Shown here piece after piece: positions 54,292 to 64,000 of a stretch of 64,000 nucleotides of DNA. The DNA lies in contig CP036424.1 in the NCBI GenBank assembly GCA_007745835.1, positions 2,317,001 to 2,381,000 of the forward strand, read 5' to 3'. Below the pieces are notes generated by a model. The model saw only the letters and a list, made by a program, of their open reading frames with translations, had not been told where the DNA came from and did no database searches. A program made the translations under genes and the position numbers. This DNA is from Planctomycetes bacterium MalM25. GTDB lineage: Bacteria > Planctomycetota > Planctomycetia > Pirellulales > Lacipirellulaceae. Position 1 is the stretch's first letter. Every line of letters starts with the position of its first letter.

Positions 54292-55124
54292 CGGGCCGCT
54301 ACGCCATGCGGGCGTTATCGGGTGGGACGACCGCTGGAAAGGATTAGTCGCTAGAGCCGAATAGGCTCAGAACTGCTCGACCTGACCAAGGACGACGCCA
54401 CCTTTGCAGATTAGCAATCGGACTTAGTAGTTCGACTACTTCGTATTTCGCATTAGCTTCAGGGAACAGATCTGGGCTGCGAGGGCGAGAGCGATTGCTT
54501 CAACTGTAATGATCACCGGAGCAAACAGAAACGCATTTCCGTAGTGATACTCTCGGTACGGGAGCAAGACGAGTCTTGAAAGCCAGAGTATCTGCCTCGG
54601 GCCGTGGGGAAGGCGAGGACCGCCGTATGGAAACGTCGCCATCTCTCGAAGGAAGCAGAAAACGAATGCGGCGGCATTTATGCACACTATTGCGAGTAGT
54701 GCCCACAAGAACCTTCGTAACAGGAACGCTCGCCATGTCCCCCGTGCAACATGAGCTTTAACGCTTTGCTCATCGCCATGCTCTAGTTTGCCAGTGCTGC
54801 TACGCCGCTCAACCTCCTTGGACTGATGGCGTTGAACCTCACTGTTTGATGCGTCGGTACGATCGCTTTTCCTCGTGGGCATGGCGGTACGGTAGGGCTG
54901 TTAGCGTGGCGTTCTTTGCGGAACCGTTTGGAGCATCTTATCCGTAGTACGTAAGTAAACATGAGTGACCCACATTTGCCGGTAGCAGGGTTTCCCATCC
55001 TCGGCTGTTATCAGGGAGGTCTGGCTCTCAAAGATCCCAAGCGTCTGGGATACCTTGCGTGGTATGGCTGACACCCTATTCCTGTTCCATTGGTCAACGC
55101 AGCGATAAAGACGCGTGAATGAGA
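54292..55124. other. Poorly coding, less GC-rich stretch
   Basis: These 833 bases separate two well-conserved transcription units and look clearly richer in A/T than the surroundings. They contain one plausible small membrane-protein gene (54436-54882, minus). A weaker candidate of 57 codons at 54901-55074 (minus, GTG start) has no recognisable motif. A hairpin AGTAGT-TCG-ACTACT at 54426-54440 sits at the end of the small gene and overlaps its stop. No transposase remnant, direct repeat or tRNA was seen. Confidence 0.5.
54436..54882 (-). CDS. Hypothetical two-span membrane protein
   Basis: 148 residues starting at ATG 54882. The first 50 residues are polar and basic (RKSDRTDASNSEVQRHQSKE). 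Two hydrophobic spans follow (FLWALLAIVCINAAAFVF and APVIITVEAIALALAAQI), with a proline/tyrosine-rich loop between. I do not recognise a family. Codon use is less GC-rich than in neighbouring genes, and no clear Shine-Dalgarno is visible. The membrane topology argues for a real gene; it could be recently acquired or decaying. Confidence 0.4.
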   Translation of the reverse strand: MPTRKSDRTDASNSEVQRHQSKEVERRSSTGKLEHGDEQSVKAHVARGTWRAFLLRRFLWALLAIVCINAAAFVFCFLREMATFPYGGPRLPHGPRQILWLSRLVLLPYREYHYGNAFLFAPVIITVEAIALALAAQICSLKLMRNTK

Positions 55125-57632
55125 TCACAGCCGCCGCAGCAGCAGCCCGGCGAGCATCAGGCCGATCGACGTCAGGTACGCGTAGTGCGCTACCGGCTGG
55201 CGGCTCGGCTCCGGTTCGACCCCTTCGCGGATCGTCTCGGGCGTGAACTCGGTCGCTTGGCTCAGCGGCTCGGCGACGTCGCCCGACAGGGAGTACTCCG
55301 CCGGGTAGGGGCGTCGCCAGTGCAGCACGCGGAGCTTGTCCGCGTCGGTGTCGTGCAGGCGGAGGCTGAGGCGTTCGGCACCCTGGGTCGAGGCCTCGAG
55401 TCGATAGCGCCCGAGGCCCGTCTCGCGGACTTCGACGTCTGACTTTCGGTCGTTCTCGTCGGCGACCGCCGCCTGCCACGCGACGCCGTTGACGGGCGAG
55501 CCGTCCGGGTCGAAACGGTCGATTTCGACGCTCCACGTTTCGCCGACGACCTCCGGACGGAGCACGACGCCGTCCGCGTCGCGCTTCCGCAGCGCGCCGC
55601 GCAGCACCTGCGACCAGAACTTGCCGCAGCCGTCCCACGCGAGCCACTCGCCCCCCCAGCGGTCGGTGAGGTCGCTCGTGTAGCAGAGACCGGTGCCGAG
55701 GCCGTAGCGCCCCACCGCGAGGAGCGGGTCGCCCGTCTCCGCGGCGAGCAGCAGCTGGGCGGTCGGTTTCACCTCGGTCATCACGTAGCCGAGCGAGAAC
55801 GGCAGGTCCGCCTCGGCGAAGCCTGCCAGCACCGGGTGGTCGCCCGTCTGCACGGCGGCGTAGAGGTCCTCCTTGATGGCCGACTTGCTCGCCTGCATCG
55901 TCTCCTTGGTGAAGATCTGCGGCACATTGGCCGGGTCGTCGGTCTCGTAATACCGGCCGCGGCCCAGCTCGGCGATGCTGGAGAGGAGCTGGCGGTCGGC
56001 GCCGCCGAGCGCCACGGTCGAGACCGTGATGCCGGCGTCGGCAGCCTCTTGCGCGAGCGAGTGGTGGTCGGCCGGCTGCGTGTGGCCGTCGCTCAGCACG
56101 ATCATGTGCCGCACCTTGGCCGGCGCGGTCTCGAGCATGTCGCGTGCCTGGACCATCGCCGGGTAGACGTACGTGCCGCCCCCCGCTTCCAGAGTGTCGA
56201 TCGATGACTGAACCGCATCGACGTCGCCCGCGCTGCGGAGGTCGCAGACCAGCCGCGGCGCGCCGTCGAAGCCGATGACGCCGATCAGGTCGCGTGCCGA
56301 GAGGAGCTCGACCGCCGCCTTCGCCGCCTGGCGGGCGAGCGACATCGGCAAGCCCTGCATCGATCCCGACTTGTCGATCACCAGGACCATCGCGAGCGAG
56401 GGCTTCTCTTTCTCTTTCTCGAACCGCGAGATCAGTGGCAGCACCTCCTCGACGGGCGTCTTGAAGTAGCCGCCCAACCCGAAGCTGTTCTCCGAACCGA
56501 GCATCACCAGCCCGCCACCGTAGTCGATCACGTAACGCTTGAGCATCTGCATCTGCCGCGGCGTGAGGTCCGTGGCGGGCAGGTCCGCGAGGATCACCGC
56601 GTCGAAGGCGAGCACCTCCTCCAGCGAGTTCGGCAGGCCGAGCTTGCCCCGCACGTCGACCTCGATCCCTTGCTCCGCGAGCGCCCGACGCAGCGGGCGC
56701 AGGTCGCGGGGCTCGCTGTGCAGGGCCAGCACACGCGGCTCGCCTCGCACGTTGATCGTACAGCCCGCCTGGTTGTTGAGCGGGAAGCGGTCCTCGGCCG
56801 GCACGATCTCCGCGGTGTACCGGCTCGGGCCGGGGGAGGGCGCTTCGACGTCGAACTCAACGAGCTCGGTCTCGTCGGCGGGCAGCTCGACGTCGCGCGA
56901 GCGGACGACGACCCCGCGGTGCAGCACCCGCACGCTCGCCTTCATTGCCCGGTTCGCGCGGACCTTGGCCCTCAGCCGCACGATTTCCCCTTGGAACGCG
57001 ACCGGCGAGGGGGACTCGAGTGAGACGACCGCCGCCTCCGCGTCGCGGAGCGAGGGGATCGGCGCGAAGCGGACGTCGGTCCGCTCTTCGGCGAGCTGGT
57101 CGACCGCTTCGGCGAGGCGGGCGTCGGTTGGGCGTCCGTCGCTAAAGACAACGAGCCGTCGCGCGCACCCCGCCGGGAAGGCGAGCCGCGCGGAGAGCAT
57201 CCCCTCACCGAGCCGCGAGGCGCCGCGGAAGCGATCGGCGCTGAGATCGCCGCGCCACTTCTCGACGAGTTCGCTCAGCTCCTCGACGGTCGCGAGCGGG
57301 CGTTGCTCCTGGGCGACCGCGTGCAGCGACCAGGTATCCGACGGGTTGAGCCCATCGATGGCAGCGCTGATCTGCCCCGACGCCGCCTCGACGCCGTTGA
57401 GATCGATCGAGTCGCTCACGTCGACCAGGAACGCCACGTGCAGCCGTTCGCTAGGCGTGAGCCAGTAGGGACGGCAGAGCCCGACCACCAGCGCCACGAT
57501 CGCTAGTCCTCGCAACAGTAGCGAGAGGGCCCGCCTCGCCGCGGGTTGATCGACCAGCGTGTAACGCAACGCGTAGCCGAGCGCGACCAGCGCGAGGAGC
57601 CAGACCAGCGGCTCGAGCGAGAGGAACTCCAT
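55125..57632 (-). CDS. Membrane protein with two VWA domains and a glutamine-amidotransferase-like domain
   Basis: 835 residues from ATG 57632, 5 bp after the preceding stop, with GGGGTG upstream. The frame is open much further upstream but overlaps the neighbour. Two membrane spans at the N-terminus (LVWLLALVALGYAL and LLLRGLAIVALVVGLC) precede a first VWA domain (FLVDVSDSIDLNG). A GATase1-like domain (LAFDAVILADLPATDL and YGGGLVMLGSENSFG) is followed by a second VWA with a full MIDAS (MVLVIDKSGSM). A final span (YLTSIGLMLAGLLLRRL) ends it. Last gene of the MoxR-type operon; probably an envelope complex component. Confidence 0.85.
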   Translation of the reverse strand: MEFLSLEPLVWLLALVALGYALRYTLVDQPAARRALSLLLRGLAIVALVVGLCRPYWLTPSERLHVAFLVDVSDSIDLNGVEAASGQISAAIDGLNPSDTWSLHAVAQEQRPLATVEELSELVEKWRGDLSADRFRGASRLGEGMLSARLAFPAGCARRLVVFSDGRPTDARLAEAVDQLAEERTDVRFAPIPSLRDAEAAVVSLESPSPVAFQGEIVRLRAKVRANRAMKASVRVLHRGVVVRSRDVELPADETELVEFDVEAPSPGPSRYTAEIVPAEDRFPLNNQAGCTINVRGEPRVLALHSEPRDLRPLRRALAEQGIEVDVRGKLGLPNSLEEVLAFDAVILADLPATDLTPRQMQMLKRYVIDYGGGLVMLGSENSFGLGGYFKTPVEEVLPLISRFEKEKEKPSLAMVLVIDKSGSMQGLPMSLARQAAKAAVELLSARDLIGVIGFDGAPRLVCDLRSAGDVDAVQSSIDTLEAGGGTYVYPAMVQARDMLETAPAKVRHMIVLSDGHTQPADHHSLAQEAADAGITVSTVALGGADRQLLSSIAELGRGRYYETDDPANVPQIFTKETMQASKSAIKEDLYAAVQTGDHPVLAGFAEADLPFSLGYVMTEVKPTAQLLLAAETGDPLLAVGRYGLGTGLCYTSDLTDRWGGEWLAWDGCGKFWSQVLRGALRKRDADGVVLRPEVVGETWSVEIDRFDPDGSPVNGVAWQAAVADENDRKSDVEVRETGLGRYRLEASTQGAERLSLRLHDTDADKLRVLHWRRPYPAEYSLSGDVAEPLSQATEFTPETIREGVEPEPSRQPVAHYAYLTSIGLMLAGLLLRRL

Positions 57633-57637
57633 CCCGG

Positions 57638-59479
57638 TCACCCCACTTTCCGGCGATGGTAGAGGACGGACTCCGCCGCCATCGCGACGATCGCGGCGAT
57701 CGCGAGCCAGTGCCCGATCGGCCGGCCTGTCGCGAGGCCCGCGGGCTCGAGCGTTGGCGCGCCGAGCGGTAGGAGGGTCTCGCTCGCGGCGAGCGGGCTG
57801 CAGCCGACGTCCCAGCTTTGGCCGTCCGCTTCGACGCAGTAGAAGCCGGGCGACGTGAGCTCGCCCGTCTCGGCGGTGGCGAGGGGGATCGTCGCGCCCT
57901 CGGGCGTGGTGAGTTCGCCGTCGAAGCCCTCGGTCTCGGTTGGCAGTCGGACCGACGATCCCGCGGCGTGCGTCGCCGCCAGGGGCGCCGCGCGTCCCGA
58001 CAGGTGCTTCGCCCCCGCCTGCACGAGGACGGGGAACCACGCGCTGTAGTAGAACTCGGCGGCGACCGGGTCGAGGTTCAACACCAGCGCCGAACGGCCC
58101 GATCGTTTCGCAACGTAGATGAGCGGCGTGCCCCCTTCGCTCTCGACCAGCACCTCACTGCCGGCCGGCGCTCGCAGCTCCCGCGCGCCGGCGAAGGTGA
58201 TCGCCAGCGGGTCGACATCGCGCGTCACGGTGTGGTCCTCGACCAGCGCCCTCGGCGCAGCGACCTCGATCGGCTCGCCGAGGTCTTCCCACCAGGGAGA
58301 CTCGCCCGCGGGCGCGAAGGCGATTGTGTGCTCGTCCGTTTCGCCGGCGCCGCCGAAGCTGATGACGACCTCTTCGCCTTCCTCCACGGCCGCGAGCCCC
58401 CCCCCGGGATCGGCGAACGCGGCGACGGCCCGCTGGAGGAAGTACGGCTCGTCTGATTCGACACGAACTCGGATCGGTGGCTGACGGTAGGCGACGAGGT
58501 ACGCTCGGTCGTCTTCGGAAAGGGCGTCCTCGAGAGACTCCGTGTCGAGTTCGGCGACCCACCGCCCCGGCTCCGCGTTGTCGACGGCGAGCACCTGGGC
58601 CGCGTTAACCCCCGGTTCGACGCGGAGCGGGACCACCTTGGCCAGCCGCGGCGCCCCCTCGGCCGGGTGGTGATGGAGCAGCAGATCGACCTCAACCGGC
58701 TCCTTCCGCGACGAGGCGACACGGTAGTAGAAACGGAGCTGGTCGGGTTCGTTCAGATTGAATCGCAGATCAGCGCCGACGAGGCCGACGTTATCCACTT
58801 CGTTCGCGACGACGATCGGTTCGACGCCGGCGGGCATCGCAGGGTTGTTCGTGTCGGTCAAGAAGAGGACCCGCCGCGGCGGCGTTTCGGCTTCGATCTC
58901 GGCCTCTTCCTCGACCGGTGATTGTTCCTCGGATGGCTCGTCCTCCTCCGGAGAATCCACCTCGGGGCGGGGCAGGGCGGTCGGGTCGAGCGTCTCGTGC
59001 GTAGGGGCTACGCGGTCGATCGCCGCGAGCAACTCGCGCGGGTTGTCCGACAGGTGCGAGACGTAACGGAGCCGGCCGGCCAGCGTTGCCACGGCGGCTC
59101 GCTGCACACCGTTCATCCCGCGGGCCAGGTCGCGGGCGCGGTCCTTGGCCAGATCGAGCCGGCTTTGTCCCTCCTGTTGGGCGTTCATCGAGAGGCTGTT
59201 GTCGAGGACGATCAGCAGGTCGCTCGGCCGCTCCTCCACGAGACGCGGCTCCGCCATCGCCAGCGCGATCGCCGCCAGGGTCGCCGCCATGATGAGCAGC
59301 GATACCAGGTTACGCAGGCGCTCCCAAAGCCGGTTCGGCTTCCGGTCCGAGAGCACCTGCTCCCACAGGAAGTAGGCGGTCGTTTGGCGGCGGCGGGGGC
59401 GGACCTTGAGCAGGTAGATCGCCACCAGGGGGACGAGCGCCAGCAGCGACCAGAGCAACGCGGGCGAGGCGAACGTCAT
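57638..59479 (-). CDS. BatA-like VWA membrane protein
   Basis: 613 residues. The N-terminal BatA signature is FASPALLWSLLALVPLVAIYLL followed by KVRPRRRQTTAYFLW, cited here as LLALVPLVAIYLLKVRPRRR. A second span and a VWA domain with MIDAS DNSLS (LLIVLDNSLSM) follow. The middle is acidic (SPEEDEPSEEQSPVEEEAE) and the C-terminus has one more span (GHWLAIAAIVAMAAESVLY). The start overlaps the DUF58 stop by 4 bp (ATGA). In related operons these proteins work with MoxR ATPases in envelope stress or protein maturation. Confidence 0.87.
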   Translation of the reverse strand: MTFASPALLWSLLALVPLVAIYLLKVRPRRRQTTAYFLWEQVLSDRKPNRLWERLRNLVSLLIMAATLAAIALAMAEPRLVEERPSDLLIVLDNSLSMNAQQEGQSRLDLAKDRARDLARGMNGVQRAAVATLAGRLRYVSHLSDNPRELLAAIDRVAPTHETLDPTALPRPEVDSPEEDEPSEEQSPVEEEAEIEAETPPRRVLFLTDTNNPAMPAGVEPIVVANEVDNVGLVGADLRFNLNEPDQLRFYYRVASSRKEPVEVDLLLHHHPAEGAPRLAKVVPLRVEPGVNAAQVLAVDNAEPGRWVAELDTESLEDALSEDDRAYLVAYRQPPIRVRVESDEPYFLQRAVAAFADPGGGLAAVEEGEEVVISFGGAGETDEHTIAFAPAGESPWWEDLGEPIEVAAPRALVEDHTVTRDVDPLAITFAGARELRAPAGSEVLVESEGGTPLIYVAKRSGRSALVLNLDPVAAEFYYSAWFPVLVQAGAKHLSGRAAPLAATHAAGSSVRLPTETEGFDGELTTPEGATIPLATAETGELTSPGFYCVEADGQSWDVGCSPLAASETLLPLGAPTLEPAGLATGRPIGHWLAIAAIVAMAAESVLYHRRKVG

Positions 59480-60342
59480 GCGACCAGACCCCCGCGGCGG
59501 AGGATGTCTTCGACGACGCGCTCGAACGGGATCTCCGTGCCGATCGATGCCAGCCCGATCGCCCGCCGCGCGCAGCAGGTGCGGAGCGATTCATTCCAAT
59601 CACGCACGGCCTGCTCGTACCGCTTCGCCTCGCCGTCGGTGACGGTGATCCGGCGGTGGGCGCCCGTCTCGACGCAGGTCAGATCGGCGTCCCCCTTCCA
59701 ATCGCAGGTCGTATCGCCGTCGTCCTGCACCTGCAGGGCGTAGACGTCGTGGCCGTGGAAGCCGAGGTAGTTGAGCCCCTCCTCGAAACCGTCCGGGAAG
59801 AGGAAGTCCGAGATCACTACCACCAGCCCGCGGCGTTGGCGGCGGGCCTGGAACACCCGGCAGCAGGCGTTGAAGCGGGTGTCGCCCGGTTGGCTCTCGG
59901 CTTCCTGCAACGCGCGGAGCATTGGGAGCGCTTTGCTGCGGCCGCGGCACGGATCGACGATCGGATCGAGCGTGTCGCCCAGCCCGTAGACGGCCAGCCG
60001 GTCGAGGGAGTTTAGGGCGATGTAGCCGATCGCCGCCGCGAGCTGCTTCGCGTACAGAGATTTTGACTCCATCGAGCGGCTCAGGTCGAGCAGCAGGTAG
60101 ATCGTGGCGTCCTCTTCCAGCTCGAAGAGTTTGATCACCAGCGACTCGAAGCGGGCGAAGACGCGCCAGTCGATCGCGCGGAAGTCGGCGCCGTAGTAGT
60201 ACTCCGCGTAGTCCGCGAAGGTGACGCCCGACCCCTTGGTCGTGCTCTTCCGATCCGCCTGCAACGTCCCGCCGAGCACCTTCCGCGCCAGGAGGTGCAG
60301 CGTGTCGAGCCGGCGGATGAAGTCGGGCGAGGTCAGGTCCAT
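59476..60342 (-). CDS. DUF58 protein
   Basis: 288 residues. GSGVTFADYAEYYYGADFRAIDW is the DUF58 core, cited here as DYAEYYYGADFRAIDWRVFA, followed by a VWA-like fold with LLLDLSRSMES. LVVVISDFLFPDG lies in the second half. It lies 74 bp downstream of moxR and overlaps the BatA-like gene by 4 bp. Cytoplasmic partner of MoxR in the conserved MoxR-DUF58-VWA arrangement. Confidence 0.92.
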   Translation of the reverse strand: MDLTSPDFIRRLDTLHLLARKVLGGTLQADRKSTTKGSGVTFADYAEYYYGADFRAIDWRVFARFESLVIKLFELEEDATIYLLLDLSRSMESKSLYAKQLAAAIGYIALNSLDRLAVYGLGDTLDPIVDPCRGRSKALPMLRALQEAESQPGDTRFNACCRVFQARRQRRGLVVVISDFLFPDGFEEGLNYLGFHGHDVYALQVQDDGDTTCDWKGDADLTCVETGAHRRITVTDGEAKRYEQAVRDWNESLRTCCARRAIGLASIGTEIPFERVVEDILRRGGLVA

Positions 60343-60416
60343 AGCGGGCGAGCGCAGGCGTGGCGGCGAGGGCCCCGTGGGGGGATGGGGGTGCGGTGAA
60401 AGCTACGAACCAGCGA

Positions 60417-61411
<995 letters not shown>

Positions 61412-61415
<4 letters not shown>

Positions 61416-63103
61416 AGGCCTGCCTCGCTGGGGGTGTCGGTTTCGATATGATGGATCGATTCGAAGTAACGCTTCACGCCCCGTCGCACCGCGGGGGGGA
61501 CATCCTCACGGCTGACGTACGATTCGACGCTGCGGCGGAACTCGCGGTCCTTGTTCTGAGCCACGCGCGTCGAGACGCCCGAGCCGTCGTCGGCCGATTC
61601 GGTTGTCTTCTGTGAGGGTCCTGCGCTCTTGATGCCGGTGAGCCGTTCGGTCGGCCCGGCGGCGAGGGCCTCATCCGATGGATCGCGACGGCTATCGACG
61701 CTCGACGCGCCGATCCCTCGGCCGTTCTTTGACGAAGGCGACTGGCAGAGCCCGCCCTGGCACTGGCTGCACGACTTGCAGAGGCTCGCGAGCCGGCACT
61801 GGGCCTTCTTCTTGATCGCCATCTTCGACAGGCACTTCGACAGGCTGTTGCAGGCGCCGTTGCACTTCGATTGGCACTTGCTCAGCTTGCCGAGGCACTT
61901 CGAGTTGCACTCGCCGTTGCGTTTCTCTTGGTCGCACGCCTCGCGGAGGGCCGCCTCGAGGTCCGCGACGGCGGCGTCGAGGTCGAGCATCGCGTTGGCC
62001 AGTTCGCCCGAGTCGTCCCCTTCGCCCCCTTGGCCGGCGGCGCCGGAGGCTTGGCCCTCGCCTTGAGAGCCGGTCCCTTTGGCCGAGGCTCCGCTCTTGC
62101 CCGCCTGGGAACCCTCCGAGGAGTTGGAAGAGGACGAACGCCGGCTGCGCGCGGCCGCGGCCATCCGCTGGCTCGCCGCGCGGAGGCGGGCCGCTTGCTT
62201 CTGCTGTTCGGTCAGCTTGGCCGTCTTGCTCGGCTGCATCTTCTGCAGCTCCTTGGCCGCCTGGTCGTACTGCTTGGCGTCGAGCGGCTTGGCGAGCTTG
62301 CGGGTCTCGGCCGACTTGTCGAGTTCCTTGGCGGCGCGGGCGGCGAGCTGCTCGTCACGGCGTTGGTTGAGCTTGTTGAGCTGCTGTTGGAGCTTTTGCT
62401 CCAGCTTGGCGTACTGGCGTAACGCCAGCTTGGGATCGGCCGTCTCTTCGAGGGCCTCGATCTGCTCGCGCAGCTTGTCGGGATCGATCAGCTCACGCTC
62501 CTCGCCCTCGACCTGCTCATCGAGTTCCTTAACCAGTTCCTCGAGCTGCTCGTTGATCCGTTGGGACTCGATCAGCGTGAACTCTTGCTGGGCGAGCCGC
62601 TGCTGGACCGCTTCGCTCGGCTGCATGAAACCGAGGCCGCCGGCGACCGCCGCCAACGCGATGGCGAGCAGCAGGCGGTTGCGTGGCGGGCGGACATCGA
62701 CCCGTCGGGCGTCGAGCGGGATGACGGACTCGGCGGTCTGCTTGGCCTGGAGATCGTAGAAACCGCCTTGCTTGCCCGCGTTGCCGAAGTGGAGCCACGA
62801 AACCAGCGCGTCGTGAAGCCCGAAAGCTTCGTCCGCTTCGCGGGCCGAGGCTTCCGCGCTAGGCAAGGTGACGAGCCAGGCGACGAGCGTGGCGAAGATG
62901 GCGCCGGCCGACGCGGCGGCGTACCACCACGGCTCGGCGGCGTATCCGAACGCAACCCGCGACAGGGCGGCCGCCAGCACCGCCGCGGCCGCGACGATCG
63001 TCGCCGAGACGGCGAGCGTGCCGAGCCGGCGGAGCGTCAGGCGGTGCCGCACCGCGTCGAAGAACGACTCGATCGGCTGGTTGGGATGATCCTGCGTCGA
63101 CAT
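61412..63103 (-). CDS. Coiled-coil membrane protein with cysteine-rich insert, MoxR-operon associated
   Basis: 563 residues from ATG 63103 (GGAGG just upstream); the frame continues upstream as a low-complexity shadow. Membrane spans lie near residues 28-50 and 60-85, with a third (LLLAIALAAVAGGLGF) after them. A long alpha-helical, Gln/Glu/Lys-rich region follows (QQEFTLIESQRINEQLEEL, KLEQKLQQQLNKLNQR). Next is a Ser/Gly-rich linker, then about 65 residues with 12 cysteines (roughly 388-453). The C-terminus is soluble. I know no function; position suggests it is regulated with moxR and may be its client or anchor. Confidence 0.75.
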
Positions 63104-63119
63104 GAGGGCCTCCGTGGGC

Positions 63120-63998
63120 TCAGGCGGCGGGGGCGAGTGGCTCGTCAGCCTCGCCCTGCGCCGATTCGTTTGCGGGGGGAGCGTTGTCGGGCGCTGCGGT
63201 CTCTTCGGTGGTGGCGGTCGGTGTGTCTTCGGAGGAGGCTTTCTCGGGGAGGGCGGCGAACCGTTTCGCCAACCGATCATACAGGCCTTTCACCCATCCG
63301 TTGGGCTTTTCTTTATCGGTTATTTCGACCAGCAGTTCTTGCGCCGCCTGGGGATCGCCCGCGTCGGCGAGCGCTTTCACCAGCCTCGCGCCGTAGGCAA
63401 GACGCTTGGTCGAATCCTCCTGCCCCTCCACGGCGGCGAACGCCTCCTCCCAAGCGGCCGCGGCCAGAGCGTGCTGCTCCGCCTTGGCGAGGCAGAGGCC
63501 GGCCGAAGCCCAGGCAGAGCCGTCGGCCGTGGTGGCCCGCTCCGCGACTGCCAGCGCCGCCTCGGACAGTTCGTCGTCGGTGAACATCGCTTCCCAGGCC
63601 GCCAGATCGCGGTCGCTGGGGGTTTCGCGACGGAGCGATCTCGTGTTGAACACGTTCCAGCCCAGCAGGGAGTTGATGCTCATCGCGTTGGCCGCCCGAT
63701 CGATACGCTCTTCGAGCGAGTCGGGGTCGCCCTTCTTGAGGCCGCCGATGATGCCTTTCCAGTTGGACATCGGGTAACCGTTATGGCTCAAACGCTGGCG
63801 CCGATTCTTAGGGATTCTGTCCAGGGCGGCTTTGATCGCATCGACCCGGCCGAGGCTTGAGTGCGAGATAACCAGCAACGACATCAGGTTGTTGCTGTTG
63901 CCCCCACGGTCCATCGTGGCGCCCGTGGCCAAGCGGAGGGTCTGGTCGGCGATCTTGCCAACCTCTTCTTCATTCATGCCGCCGATCTTCTCGAGCAT
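63120..63998 (-). CDS. Hypothetical helical repeat protein (5' end may lie outside window)
   Basis: At least 292 residues. The ATG at 63998 is two bases from the window edge and may be internal. The middle is helical with TPR-like pairs (AALAVAERATTADGSAWASA and AGLCLAKAEQHALAAAAWEE). The C-terminus from about residue 250 is acidic and rich in Pro, Thr and Ala. It lies 16 bp upstream of the coiled-coil gene on the same strand, so it belongs to the MoxR operon. No enzymatic motif is visible. Confidence 0.65.
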   Translation of the reverse strand: MLEKIGGMNEEEVGKIADQTLRLATGATMDRGGNSNNLMSLLVISHSSLGRVDAIKAALDRIPKNRRQRLSHNGYPMSNWKGIIGGLKKGDPDSLEERIDRAANAMSINSLLGWNVFNTRSLRRETPSDRDLAAWEAMFTDDELSEAALAVAERATTADGSAWASAGLCLAKAEQHALAAAAWEEAFAAVEGQEDSTKRLAYGARLVKALADAGDPQAAQELLVEITDKEKPNGWVKGLYDRLAKRFAALPEKASSEDTPTATTEETAAPDNAPPANESAQGEADEPLAPAA

Positions 63999-64000
63999 GA

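Noticed and set aside
57638-58040. N-terminal extension of the VWA/GATase protein up to 58040
   Set aside because: The extra 136 codons overlap the BatA-like gene and are Arg/Gly-rich. ATG 57632 with a Shine-Dalgarno and N-terminal membrane spans is the natural start.

Overview
The window reads as chromosomal DNA of a high-GC planctomycete, most likely of the order Pirellulales (family-level placement is inference). The lineage signals are proteins typical of that group: a paired PSCyt1/DUF1549/DUF1553 protein and DUF1501 protein, a DUF1559 pseudopilin, several PEP-CTERM proteins with dockerin-type EF-hand repeats, an ECF sigma factor paired with a FecR-type partner, sulfatases, a protein with an LExR-type N-terminus (LEPR-XLL-like), and a cysteine-rich outer-membrane protein. 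No rRNA, tRNA, CRISPR array, transposase or integrase was seen.

Layout. (1) 1-2550: 3' part of a secreted dockerin-bearing metalloprotease. (2) 2579-14851: a compact purine/ureide catabolism cluster. xdhABC on the plus strand oxidise hypoxanthine/xanthine to urate. Urate oxidase, HIU hydrolase and OHCU decarboxylase then give allantoin, and allantoinase gives allantoate. Two different M20-type amidohydrolases flank a ureidoglycine aminohydrolase and together look like the plant route allantoate -> ureidoglycine -> ureidoglycolate -> glyoxylate. A class V aminotransferase can turn glyoxylate into glycine. The xdh operon and the minus-strand ureide operon diverge from a 166-bp region holding a perfect 9-bp inverted repeat. 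(3) 15014-23680: a sulfatase, a molybdate-type ABC transporter split over two strands (modA-modC plus, modB minus, 3' ends overlapping), an OprO/OprP-like porin, a second sulfatase, a HAD phosphatase and a DUF202 protein. The transporter may supply the molybdenum needed by xanthine dehydrogenase. (4) 23749-31876: a LacI-type regulator diverging from a GH3 beta-glucosidase, with the palindrome GTAACAGTTAC in front of each gene, followed by a PSCyt1/DUF1549/LamG/DUF1553 protein, a DUF1501 protein and a strong terminator. (5) 32138-45193: an ECF sigma factor, a FecR-domain protein, three PEP-CTERM surface proteins (two with modules resembling pullulanase/starch-binding modules), a pseudopilin, a SusB-like GH97 alpha-glucosidase and a surface GH13 alpha-amylase. 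This looks like an alpha-glucan utilisation locus. (6) 45330-54882: a LarA-like protein, a large exported protein combining a VKOR-type thioredoxin domain with a cyclophilin domain, a cysteine-rich outer-membrane protein, a GH63/MGH1-like glycosidase and a poorly conserved-looking, less GC-rich stretch. (7) 55125-63998: a minus-strand operon of the MoxR/DUF58/BatA-VWA type with an associated coiled-coil, cysteine-rich membrane protein.

Most starts were chosen from Shine-Dalgarno matches, stop/start overlaps or signal-peptide position. Uncertain ones are stated. Functions rest on motif recognition without database searches.
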